From: Sparassis latifolia
Taxonomy: Eukaryota > Basidiomycota > Agaricomycetes > Polyporales > Sparassidaceae
Length of the DNA: 64,000 nucleotides
Assembly (NCBI GenBank): GCA_018466975.1
Contig: JAENRS010000022.1
Coordinates: 682,001 to 746,000, forward strand
Reading direction: 5' to 3'
Position numbers and translations under genes: made by a program. The notes below the pieces were generated by a model. That model made no database searches. It worked only from the letters and a program-made list of their open reading frames with translations, and had not been told where the DNA came from. Below are positions 1-10,680 of this stretch, one piece after another (positions within the stretch are counted from its first letter, which is position 1; the number at the start of each line of letters is the position of its first letter).

Positions 1-600
1 TGGAAAACAAAAGGTGACTTGTGATGACTGAGGGCGGGCCCTCCCTCATTCGCCACAAGCACCAGGAAGAAGGGAAAAATGAAAGAAAATAGACTACAAG
101 GAAAGTACAAATACAATCTGCAAAACACCAAAAGGAAGTCAGAAAACAGTCGGAAAACGTTAGAAAATGCTCACCTTGCGCGCTGCAGTGACCGTCGTCA
201 ATTTTCAGTACATGTGTAAGAGGCTGTGGAAACATCAAGAGGTCAGTATTCTTCAAAATGCAAGGAAAAAAACTCACCGGTTCTTTCAATCCACTATAGG
301 ATTTGGCCTGGTCTTCACCACTGCCATAAAACCCACCATATGCTGAAGAACCCTTGTCAGTATCTGTATGATGTGCTGTGGAGTACTTACCACATCTTCC
401 TTACACTTCCTGTACTCGCACCATACCATGCAAAAAGAAACAAACAAGTAAAAAAGACTGACCTTGTGGAGCAGGCCAATGGCGGCTCCACGCATGACTC
501 GCACAGCACAAGGCTGATGGCCAGCGACAATGTAATGTGCAGAGCACATATGCGCCTAGATGCAAGTACGCCGAAGCGCATTGGCACCGAAGTGCAAAAT
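1..600. other. No gene recognised, left edge
   Basis: Short open frames occur on both strands but none has recognisable protein character, splice logic or a domain. The sequence just before 624 resembles the ends of the minisatellite units that follow, so the repeat array may fade out leftward here. Confidence 0.4.
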
Positions 601-623
601 CCCCCAATTCCCGTATATACTGG

Positions 624-1075
624 GTGAGAGGCGCGAGTGGGTCGCCCCCACAACACGGAGCCCTCTGCAGCTCGCCGCCGCACGCCCAGTGATCCTCCAA
701 ATCTCAAGTACCAGGTGAGGGACGCGAATGGGTTGCCCCCACAACGCGGAGCCCTCTGCAGCTCACCGCCGCATGCCCAGTGATCCCCCAAATCTCAAGT
801 ACCAGGTGAGGGACGCGAGTGGGTCTCCCCCACAATGCGGAGCCCTCTGCAGCTCACCGTCGCATGCCCAGTGATCCCCCAATTCCCATATATACTGGGT
901 GAGAGGCGCGAGTGGGTCGCCCCCACAACGCGGAGCCCTCTGCAGCTCGTCGCCGCATGCCCAGTGATCCCCCAAATCTCAAGTACCAGGTGAGGGACGC
1001 GAGTGGGTCGCCCCCACAATGCGGAGCCCTCTGCAGCTCACCGCCGCATGCCCAGTGATCCCCCAAAACCCACAT
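624..1075. repeat. 92-bp minisatellite, five units
   Basis: Five tandem copies of a GC-rich unit start near 624, 715, 806, 899 and 990, a period of 91-93 bp. Each starts with GTGAG(G/A)GRCGCGAGTGGGT, contains CGGAGCCCTCTGCAGCTC and ends with CCCAGTGATCCCCCAA. Two unit ends occur: one with CTCAAGTACCAG, the other with ATATATACTG. Overlapping open frames on the minus strand are an effect of the repeat and are not annotated as genes. Confidence 0.9.
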
Positions 1076-1681
1076 GTACCTCATGACTGGCCAAAGACCA
1101 GCCATGGGATGATGTCAGTAAAGTGCATATTACATAATACTATCTACAGGAAAAGAAACAGTCACCTTACAAAGGCATGCACAAATAACTGAGCTTTGAC
1201 ACTGCATGCCCATGGCAACATGCAGCAACAAAGCTCAGCCACTTGTGGCCGGCTTGCTGGGAAGGGGATGGTGGTGGTAGAGAAGAAAGAGAGAGAGGAA
1301 GTTGCGCCAGCTCATAAAACCAACTATTTGGCCATGTTTGTTTGGTCATGTGCCCCAGACACCAGACGCGTCAAGCACCTTCCATATGCAGAAGGTGTAC
1401 ACTGGTGGCTGGAATATTGCTATATTTGGATGATTTTCGGACTCCGATCAAATTTCAGCCACTGTCCACTAGATTTCGGGAAGTCCGGCCCTCCAAGCAT
1501 ATCACGTGATCTCCATGGGCTCGCGCGCACAAGTCCTTTTGATTGCAATCACTGTAATCTGATCTATCTCTCTCTCTCTCTCTTGCTCTATCCTTGCTGT
1601 CTGATCTCTGCTATATTTCAGTTGCTGTGCCTCTCCTGCTTATTCTCAGACATCTATTTCACTGCTTTTGTATATTCTACC

Positions 1682-2630
1682 ATGCACAGCCAGTCCGGGA
1701 AGCGCGCACAGTCTGCTCAGCCTGCCCATCAGACCTCTATCCCACAGTCTGGTGTCAGGCACTCTACCTCCAATCTGCACTCAATCCCGGAGGATCTTGC
1801 GACTGTGGGTACAAGCCAGGACCGGCATCAAGCTTTCAATCTCGATCCGGCCGATCAACTGATTGGGGGAGGCATCTCATACCGTAGATCTGCGCCACTG
1901 GCTTACTCCTCTGGCCGAACTTCGCAAAAGGACAGACCTGGTATGTTTCTATGTTTCTAATAGTGAAAATGTTTGTCAAGTAAGCAACATTTCATTTGAT
2001 ATGTTGATGACAGACTCTACCGTGCATTCGCCGATGCCTCACATGACCCCTCAAGAAGATGCTATGTCACAATCGACTCCGAGTGTGGACGAGATGATGG
2101 ATGTGGATGATTAGAAGCAGTTCTAGTCGAGGGGAAGCGGAGAGGACAGGGGGAGCCTTTCGCATAGAGGTTCGTATGAAGATGCCGATGAAGCTGGTCA
2201 GTTGAAGGGGGAGATTCTGGATGACGACTCGGACTGAGGTGACATGTTCGTAGTAAATCGCGATCGCACAGGAAGCCCACCTCTGTCCAATGACGAGTCA
2301 GAGGAGACGGATGAATTGGATAATACCGACGAGGAATCGGAGGAGACAATCCACCAGCCGCGGAGCTATACACCTGTGTCAGATGTCGAGGAGGGCATCA
2401 AGGAGGTCATCGAGGAGGAGGGCAAGGAGGAGGACAAGAACGAGGATGAGGACAATGATGAGGACGAGGATGAGGATGATGATGAGGACGAGGATGAACA
2501 AAGTGTTCCTGTCCAGCCCTCACCTGTCTTTCAGAGCCGCCCATCTCACGGAGTCATACACAGGCCGAAAGGACGTGCATCTGCTGCTAAAGTGGATGCC
2601 CCTTGACGCCGAAGCAGTCGACTCTTGGCT
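1682..2630 (+). pseudogene. 5' part of the zinc-finger/protease-like gene, probably damaged
   Basis: A first exon could begin at the ATG at 1682 (Ser/Gln-rich). It would be joined through a GT-AG intron (about 1940-2011) to a segment ending in an acidic MMDVDD tail at a TAG (2112). Downstream, a second acidic block at about 2270-2520 is rich in Glu, Asp and short EDEDE runs, as in nuclear proteins. Stops at 2112 and in the DDSD segment near 2237 break continuity with the downstream zinc finger. Either the gene model needs more introns or the N-terminus is decayed. I do not recognise this part as a family. It is listed separately because its link to the next feature is inferred. Confidence 0.35.
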
Positions 2631-2639
2631 TGTCCTGTA

Positions 2640-4481
2640 GTGTCTACCGCCGCCACTGTTAGTGAACATGAGCGCAGCGCACTCACCCCCGATCTAACTA
2701 CACCTCCTCCTACTCACCCACCGAAGCGTCAACGTCACAAGGTCTTTCAGACGGCACAGAAGTCTGTGGGGTTGCGGACAGGTGAACGTGGCCCACTCGA
2801 CAATGGTGCGTTGTTCAATTTTCGGCAGTGCATCTTTATTCTTATGATATTAGCCTCTGGAATGTTACAAGCCTCCGATGACCTGCATGTGGTCTCTCAG
2901 CTGCCAAGCCCGGTGTCAGTTGTTTCCAATGTCATCTCCAATTCTGATGTGGTGTGTTTTCTCTCTTCAACATATGAGTCTTGCTGACTCAATGCACCTA
3001 GTATTGCTTTCTCTGCCAACAAGGTGGAGACTTGGTCGACTGTGACCGTCCTAACTGCGGCAGAGCTGTTTGCTTGCATTGCATTCCAGATCTCCAGCAG
3101 TGGAATATGACTGAGCAGATGTGGTTTGAATGTCTGGCCTGCGCTACAAAGCGTGGCGGTGGTGCGATGCAGGTATACCATGTAGGTTATATGCATTCTT
3201 TACTCCCACAGAAGCTGATGTCTGAGGGTTATCAGGGCCTGTATAGTGTCCAATCTGCGGAAAAACCTTGGGTACCATTGACGAAAGGTCTTCGGATTCT
3301 CGGCAAGCCTGAGATATCACAGACCGCAAGGTTGGATACCTCATCTTTGGTTTTGGTTCATCTGCGCCTGCGCTCGCTGTCTGAGTATGGTACCATCGCC
3401 AATCTTGTGGAGGAGTATCTTCGAGCCTATTACGTTGACTGCAGAGAGTTCCTAAACCGGCTGGATGTCGTCTTTGACTTGGAAGGCTCAGAGGCCACAG
3501 AAGGTCATCATCTTCATATGCTCAACATAGTGTCGAAAATTCGATCGTATGTCATCTGCCTTTCACATTGACTCAGAGCTGATCCTGATCTTCTCCTGTG
3601 TCACTAGCTACAAGCCTACCTGCATGCTAATTCTTATTTATACACACTCGCACGACGACACCGATGACTTGTTTTACAGCAGCCACTGGGTAGGCACAAT
3701 TGATACTGTAAGTCTCTCATGACCGATGGGACCTTGCATTCACTGATTCGTCACAGTTCTTCAAATTTGTTGTCTGTGAAGACCTGATGGCACTCTCCCG
3801 AGAGGTGCCGACAACATTTGCGCTGCTGGCTTGTGGTTCCGTGGTGTCAAAGGCAGCTCCTGGGGAAGACTTGGTCACAGTTTGTACACGGTATGGTCTT
3901 CCCATTACCCTCCACTCGATATTAGCATTTTTACACATGCACGATTTAGCTACAAGCTCCCCCGGGTTTTGGCATTCACAGCACCGGCACTGTCTTCTAT
4001 CAGTGCGGCCCCCTTCTTTTTTGGATTCGTGCGCCGTGTGTTTATTGAAGGAGCCACTGTCGGTGACCTGCTGATGAGCGAACTTCTCGCCAGTTCAGGC
4101 CCATTGGGCAGGCACTCCAGGGTCATTCTCTTGGAAGAAACCACTCAGGATCATGTCATCAGCCGTGGTGATGCGATGACTGGTGATTTGGATAAGGCCA
4201 GGTGTAAGCGAGCATGGGCAGAGTCCTACAAGCTGACCATCTCAGAGTACATCTGGGATCATCCCAGGATCAGCCCCTATGGCAATCGGGTTCCAATGCA
4301 ATGCGACACTTGTCTTCACTTAGGCACTTTCGTCTTTTTCGATCGTAAAGGCACTTCTCCCCAGACTCATTGCTATCGCTGCAAGCATTGTCATGCTGAG
4401 TGGAGCTTTGAGCCTCCGCAGGATGGCAGGCTTCTGAAGGAGTTCAACCAAGGCGCCTGGATGAAGGTTATTCAGCAGTAG
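2640..4481 (+). CDS. PHD-like zinc finger protein with caspase/CHAT-like region (multi-exon)
   Basis: The reading frame can be followed over several exons joined by GT-AG introns near 2950-3002, 3548-3608, 3672-3757 and 3892-3948. It begins with a Pro/Thr-rich linker. A cysteine cluster follows at 3003-3150, starting YCFLC, then GGDLVDCD, NC, VCLHC and ECLAC; this spacing resembles a C8 PHD finger. Next comes a strand ending in IYTHSHDD (His codons 3645 and 3651). About 40 residues later a second strand reads LLACGS (Cys codon 3832), then a strand VLAFTAP. This H-to-C spacing is what caspase-hemoglobinase fold proteases, including CHAT domains, show. The C-terminus (4290-4450) has CDTC and CYRCKHC, a likely zinc ribbon, and ends at a TAG at 4479. 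The protease assignment is an inference from pattern only; the zinc-binding motifs are seen directly. Confidence 0.5.
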
Positions 4482-4522
4482 TTTAGGACATATCATACCG
4501 TGTCTTTGTTACCCACTCCTTT

Positions 4523-4735
4523 CCCTTTGTACGATATCAGTTGTTGTCATATGCTTTCGATTTCTTGCCCACCACTTGCCCTTTGTACGATATCAGTTAT
4601 TGTCATATGCTTTCTGTTTCTTGCCCATCGCTTACCCTTTGTACAATATGTGTGGTCATTGTATGCTTTCTTTTTCTCCCTAAATGTGTTGTCTTTGTAC
4701 AGTATCAATTTTTGTGATTTGCTTTTGATATGAAT
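4523..4735. repeat. 56-bp tandem repeat after the zinc-finger gene
   Basis: Units starting at 4523, 4579 and 4635 share CCCTTTGTACGATATCAGT and a CATATGCTTTC block with an exact 56-bp step. A fourth, degenerate unit starts near 4689. It begins about 40 bp after the stop codon, so it would lie in the 3' UTR or terminator region of the preceding gene. Confidence 0.85.
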
Positions 4736-4739
4736 TTTG

Positions 4740-5143
4740 TGGTCTGCGTTCGATATGTCTGTAGTGATACTATATGAAAACTACACAAATGAGTTGGTCA
4801 ATGTTTTCTCTCATTTCGGTGGAGAGACTCTGACATAAAGGAACCTTGGAGAATGCGCTGCAGTCATGAGGTCACATGACTGTGGGAAACTCGTGATCAT
4901 GTGACAACTTTGCATGATGTGCTGGCACTGTGCAATTTTTTATAATCCTATTTTCATTGTCTGATGACTTTTCAAGGCGGAAGATTTCGACATAGTCTTC
5001 CTCAATCACATAAATGTCGTTGGCATGCACAGGAGCATAGATTGTCGGATGAAAAAGGTCATAAAACAGCTGAGATGACGAAGGGGTATTTTAGTCTGAC
5101 AGGCTTACCTCCTTTTCTTTACTGACGTGAATTCTGCATACAG
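4740..5143. other. Intergenic region before the TET/JBP gene
   Basis: No clear coding segment is visible. The first exon and promoter of the TET/JBP gene should lie here. A possible short upstream exon near 5080-5130 could not be joined with confidence. Confidence 0.3.
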
Positions 5144-6498
5144 TGCACTGACACTTGATGAATTTCTGTGGAAGAGGTTATCGGAGTTGCTGAAGGAGGC
5201 TACTGGTTTTTATAATACTCATAGGCACACTGCTCCAGTCGCTGACATTGAACGCGAGAGAATAAGGTCTGTTTGATTCCATGATCTACATTTGTGTTGC
5301 TTATGATCATGCAGAACACGCCTCCAGCAGCAGGCATTGAAGGAAAAATCCCTTATGGCTCAACATGTGAATTTCACATCGGCACCCCATGCCGTGGAGC
5401 TGGACTATATTGTCACTGTTGTTGCCTGTGCGCTTCTGAATCCCAGTTTGTCATTTTTGCTTGTTTCAATCGGATGCATATTGATTTGCCGTGTTACTAA
5501 GTTCATGTCAATTGTTATGTGATGGACAAGGGAGTGCTGAAGAAGAATGGCAAGCAGGACTGCCAAGGACCAATGCTAGTCATCTTAGAGCCTGCAGTTA
5601 TTCTGGACACGAACAATAAGGTTCTTACATGGTATCTGCCAGGTATCTTGGGACAAGCACGTATAGTAAGTCTTCTCTCTAACTGCTGTCACTTGCTAAT
5701 ATAAGCCCTAGAACGACTACAACGATGCGACTTGTGAAATAAACCAGTTACTTCAGAGAACAGTTTCACAAGGTGGAAACTTTCGGACAGATGCAGATCT
5801 GTTCATTGCAGCCCCCGGTGGACGGTTCAACCCAGGCTCTCTGGACATCTCTGCTGGATGGTTTGCACAAGGACATAATGTGAGTTTGGACATCAATGCC
5901 ACATTTATATGATCTGAGAAGAGCATGCATGCTTCAGACAAATCTCGTTCCATCTGTCTCATTACGAAACGAACCGGTCGGTAATTGGCTGGAGAGGACC
6001 TCATTTGTTGAGCAGTTGCTGAACACAACTTTATGCCTGATAAACCGGCCACTCTATTTTGCAGGCATCTCTAGCAAGTTGAAGATTCAGCATGAGAATT
6101 TTCTACAGCGGATGCATGAGAATGTTCAACGGTGGCCCTCAAATTTCACAGCAATGGGGATTATTGTGAATCGACGGACAATTCCTCATCAGGATGGCAA
6201 AGCCTGGCATGCATGCCTTGATTTATTGGCCAGTGTGGGTACTCATAAATGGGCAGTGCTTCGATTAGATGATCTGCAAATGGAGCTGGGTTACTGCCCT
6301 GGAACATTGGTAGGAATCTGGGGAAGAGTTTTAGAACATAGCTGTGATGCATGGGAGGGAGGTGAGAGGATATGCATAGCACACTATATGCGCTCGGCAG
6401 TATTTGAGGTGTTAAAGATCAACAAAACCTCATGGGTAGAATATGGGACATATCTCGCACTGATGACTCCCCAGTATGTAGTGCGTCAGGGGTTCTAG
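5144..6498 (+). CDS. TET/JBP-family 2-oxoglutarate/Fe(II) dioxygenase
   Basis: Fungal TET/JBP proteins oxidise 5-methylcytosine or thymine in DNA with a double-stranded beta-helix that binds iron and 2-oxoglutarate. Segments run 5144-5266, from 5315, about 5526-5665, 5712-5879 and 5938-6498, with GT-AG introns between; the 5' end and the junction near 5470-5525 are unresolved. The catalytic part is clear. It has NRRTIPHQD (iron-binding His codon 6187 and Asp codon 6193), a YCPGTLVGIWG strand, EHSCDAW (distal iron-binding His codon 6337) and GERICIAHYMR, whose Arg is the expected 2-oxoglutarate ligand. Upstream, the DISAGWFAQGH and NWLER segments also fit the fungal family. The HxD...H...R set looks intact, so the enzyme could be active. 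Its neighbour is a KDZ transposon, a linkage reported for fungal TET/JBP genes. Confidence 0.75.
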
Positions 6499-6659
6499 CA
6501 GATACTTCACAATTAGTTTACTCTTAAATTGAATTCAGTGACACTGAATCATTTGATATGAAGGATATTGGTCTCAGAATGTGACAGCAAAGGACTGCCC
6601 AACTCCTACACAAACCCTGAAGGTGGTCTGACCTGGCTCATTACAGCTGATGGCATCAC

Positions 6660-7500
6660 ATGTGATGAAACCTGTATATATACACTGGGTGAAGGCCTCA
6701 GCTTTAAAACTCCTATGTGTGAAGGAAATTTTGCCCTTTCTGATTAAAACAAATAGAGGATGCTACTCCGCTGAAGCAAAAGTGTGGAGAATCCTATATA
6801 GGATACAAATTTCAAGAGTCTCAGCCGAGACCATTATTTTCAATCACCCTATATAGGGCATCCTCAGCCAATGTCATAGTTCAGAAGACCCTATATAGAA
6901 TAGAAATTCGACTACCTTCGGCCAAGGCCAACATCTGTGCAAGAACTATATAGTGTATATTCAGCCAAGGCCAAAATTCAGATATCTCTATATAGGTTGA
7001 AATTTGATGACTCTCGGCCGAGGCCACCATTTCCACAAGAACTATATAGGATATCTTCAGCCGAGGCCAAATTTCAGACAATCCTGTATAGAATGCAAAT
7101 TTCTCGACCCCTGGCCGCAGGCACTATTTTCACAAAAAATCTATATAGGGTACTCTTGGCCATGGCCAAATTTCAGGAGATGCTATATAGGATCGAAATT
7201 TCATGTGCCTTGGCCAAGTGGACCATTTACACAAAGATTCTATATAGGTCCACTTGGCCAAGCCCAACTGTCTGCAAACTCTATATAGGATTGGAATTTT
7301 ATGACTCTTGGCCAATGGCACAATTTCAGCTACAATCTATATAGAGACATGGCGGCCGACCCCAAAATGCCCGACAACCTATATAGACTTCAAACTGCGC
7401 CTCCCTTGGCTAACTCCCAAATATGTGACTCAGCCTATATAGCCTATTCATCTTGGCCAACCCTATATCTCCATCCTATATTATATTCTTGGCCAACACT
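6660..7500. repeat. CTATATAG-phased repeat array
   Basis: The palindrome CTATATAG, or a one-base variant, recurs near 6784, 6850, 6890, 6944, 6987, 7041, 7082, 7140, 7182, 7240, 7281, 7338, 7379 and 7435. Spacings alternate between about 41-43 and 54-58 bp, so the higher-order unit is about 98 bp. Between the sites are TTTCA-rich blocks and GGCCNAGGCC or TTGGCCAAG palindromes. Predicted proteins from all frames are repeats of the same few words, so the array is treated as non-coding. Confidence 0.85.
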
Positions 7501-7840
7501 CGGTTTTATGGAAATTTACACAAAATATTCCACCTCGGTTATATGGACATTTGGGTATATATTGGCTGATAGGTGTGGTGATTGCACTGCCGCCATCCAC
7601 CGCCTCGTCCAGGCTGTAATCCCCCCATAACGCATCACGCCATTCTGCTATCTTCAGCGGGAGGCCACCAATTGTCAGATCTAGAATACGTTGATGACAA
7701 AATCTGCGGATCCGCACGAAATTGTGCAGATACCACCTAAGCTTGTCGCCGGAGCACCTAAGCACGAAAGGCGGAGGGAAGAAGTACGTTGCCGCCCGCG
7801 TGGGAGCTGCCAAAGGCGGCACAGCTGAGAGTGTGGTGTT

Positions 7841-9007
7841 TCACGCAGCACCGATTAATGTGCTGCGCTCATGCGCCAAAGATGGATGGGCGGGCTGTGA
7901 CGTCTCCATGCTAGAACCTTCGATGTGGTGATTCTTTTTTCCTCGCGTGCCACGATGCGACCGCTTGGACTTCTTGGAGGACTCCGCCACAGAGTGTGAG
8001 GCCTGCGACTCGACGTTGCCATCACCTTGCTAAACGGACAGCTGCTTGTCGTCCTTTTGCTTCTTCTGTGAGGGCTGCTCAGCACTTGAGCTTTCAGATG
8101 TGCCTTCCAAAGGTGGCAGGCACGCATCACAGATGGCATTGGTAGCCTCGTGCAGCATCCTCAAGGGCCAATCTCCCAGGCAGTTCAAGATCCCTGTGAG
8201 ATCGGTCTCATTCCTGAGAAGGTGTGGCCATGACATTTCGAGGCTTAGCTTGTTGCTGATAGGCACAGGGAATGCCCACTTCTTGATCCTCGTCTTGTCG
8301 GTCTTCATCTGGATGAACCAAAATGGCACGCCGACGCGAAACATTGATTGCGCGACACTCGCGTCATTCGTGAATGCACCACGGACCGGTAATACATCCC
8401 AATTCGCACTCCCGTGCAGAGTCAGGGTCTCGAGGTGACCGACGACAACTGAGTAGTAGTTCACGTACCTCCACAACTCGAGGGTGAGGTGTTGCACATG
8501 TGCGCTCAGCGCAATCACGTGATTGCAAGAGGTCAGTAAGAGGTGGAGACGGTCAAGGCATTGCGTGAGCATCAGCAGGAGCTGCATGCCGACTTTGTTC
8601 TTCTCTGAGACCATATCGCCAAGCTTGTGTTTGAATCTGTGTGTCACACGCAGGGCCGTCTCGGTGAGTGCTTTGAGCTTGTCCTCCACCAGGAAGCCCA
8701 GCTCGGGCATGCTGCATGTGGTGTCTACCTCCCATTCCCATACCTGTATCTTATCCCACAGCACCATTGCATCTGCCTCCACCACGCTCTGCAAAGTCGG
8801 GATGCACATGTGGTGGATAACCTTGCGGTCATACATCTGCAGCCACCTCGAGTATTCTTGAGGCCCCCATCGGCCATCCTGCCTTGTGACAATTTGCCCA
8901 TCATGTATGACTGGGAACTCGGGTATGTAAGTCGCGTTCGGAGTGGTAATCACACCCTCCTCACGCAGTGGAAAGTCCGTGGCCAAAATGCCATCAAACG
9001 CCTTCAA
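7841..9007 (-). pseudogene. Unknown 325-residue protein with amber codon before its C-terminal tail
   Basis: A single long frame (9007 down to an amber TAG at 8032-8030) encodes a Trp- and Leu-rich globular protein. It has no motif I can name and ends in a charged Ser/Lys/Gln tail (PSQKKQKDDKQ). After the amber the same frame stays open for 62 more codons to a TGA at 7843. That stretch is compositionally the same kind of tail (SSKKSKRSHRGTRGKK), so the stop probably interrupts an originally longer protein, for instance CAG changed to TAG. Proteins of this look are common as lineage-specific hypotheticals in basidiomycetes, often near transposons; that is general knowledge and not a match. An upstream exon beyond 9007 is possible. 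A functional protein ending at 8030 cannot be excluded. Confidence 0.5.
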
Positions 9008-10680
9008 TTCATCCGTTACTGTTTCGGATGATCAGAAACAGCTGCTAGCGCATTGTAAGTTCTGCCTACCAGCTAGCTCGCCCTCCCCGTCAATGATCGC
9101 CTGCTGAGATGACGACGCAGTCGGCAGCGCCAACGCTCGCGATGTTGGGTCGTTGCTGGTTTGGGAGGCCGATGGCCTGGAACGATTTCCACCACATGCT
9201 GGTGTGAGGTATGAGATCGCTCAGCGCCCACAACAGGCAGAAGGTTGAGGAAAAGTTTCACCTGATCGACCCCTTGCCCGTTGTCCTGGTCCTGCATTCG
9301 CCTCATGCCCACATCTGCATCCACGTCTCGTAGACATCCTCTGTTTTGGTGAGAACACATAGTCAGAGTAGAACAAACTCTGAGCTCTGGTCGGCGTACC
9401 TCAGGAAACCTCAGCGAAAAAAAAGCGAGACCCGAGGTTGCTCACACACCAACACAGCAAGACCGGTATACAAGTAATAGCCTACATACGAATGCGTGAA
9501 AGAATTAGCGAGAGAATCACTCGAGTACTTTGAACTACAAGATGTAGCTCAAAGTCTGAGACACTTACTGCTGCGGGGATGCAGCTGCAATCGAGCACAC
9601 CAATAGTTCAGGAACTTACGGGAAAATGGGATAGCTGCGTCGCAAACACAGCGTTCAGTCGGTCGCCTGCCTGAGGTCTTGAGGTCTTGAGATCTTGCTG
9701 ACCACCAGCCAGGCGAAGAGAACAACATCTCTTCGCGCGCAGCTGTCATTCTCAGAGGTGTTCGAAAGGCATATGCCTCCCGTTCGCGCCCTGGACTTGA
9801 GGAGAAATGAAGAGAACAAGAACTTGTGAGACTGAACTCACAGAGAGGAAGTGGTGGGCTACGAGGATGATGATGGACGATGGATAAGACAAGGGATTAT
9901 CCGCGGCTGATCCCTTGTAGTTTACACTCCGCTTATCGGAGTTTGTCGAGCACTGTATACAGCCTACCATTTTGGTTGATGGGTTTGAGCTCCACACGAA
10001 TACAATTATCAGCGCGAGACTTAGCCAAATCTCAAGTCTCCTCCAGCCTCAAGCCCTTTGCTCCCCAAGCTCGCGCCTCAAGCATCAAGCCTCATCTCCC
10101 CGACTTTCCGCCCTCCCTCCTCAAGCACCGTGGTGCTCCGATGGCCATACGGCCATCGTGAGACCTCGGTATGCATCCGCTCCCGCTGGTATTACCAGCA
10201 GTTGAGTGGACGTAGGGATATCGACAACGTAGGGTATCACCAACTCTGGCAGGTGAGTTTTTTTCTTCTTGCTCGTTGTCTCAACCTTCAATATCATCCC
10301 ATTCACTTACACTATGCATTCAAAAGTTTGTGAGGCCATTGTTGTGCCCAAATTCACTTTGGTGAGTGGTTTGCTGTTCCCTTTGCAGATTACATTTCTC
10401 ATCCCAAGTTGTCCTGCAGCGGCTTGTCTTGGGATGTACCAGATATCCCTCCGGGATGTGTCAGGCTGCAGGGCAAATTGTTAGATTGGTTCCGATAGAT
10501 CTTAGGCCCGTAGTATGTACTTTTCCGTAGCTACTCGATCACCCCAACTTGGGACTTCTGCGGCGGGCAATCCGCAAGCTGAGAGATCCGGGCGAGGCAT
10601 TGCGAACCAAGTCGAATATTTCAGGGCCTCGCGACTGGACCGGACACAACGAGCCTCAGTCTCTTTGCACTGTCAGGTAA
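9008..10680. other. Intergenic, nothing recognised
   Basis: Short frames lie on both strands but none has domain character. The stretch at 10030-10130 is pyrimidine-rich and could be promoter sequence for the KDZ gene that follows. Confidence 0.3.

Noticed and set aside
387..1105. Several overlapping 60-130 residue frames on the minus strand.
   Set aside because: They repeat the same words in all three frames and are produced by the 92-bp minisatellite.
1565..1585. CT microsatellite as a regulatory element.
   Set aside because: Short simple repeat, common in fungal promoters and introns; no support for a specific role.
6881..7630. Frames on both strands across the CTATATAG array.
   Set aside because: The peptides are periodic products of the DNA repeat with no independent protein character.
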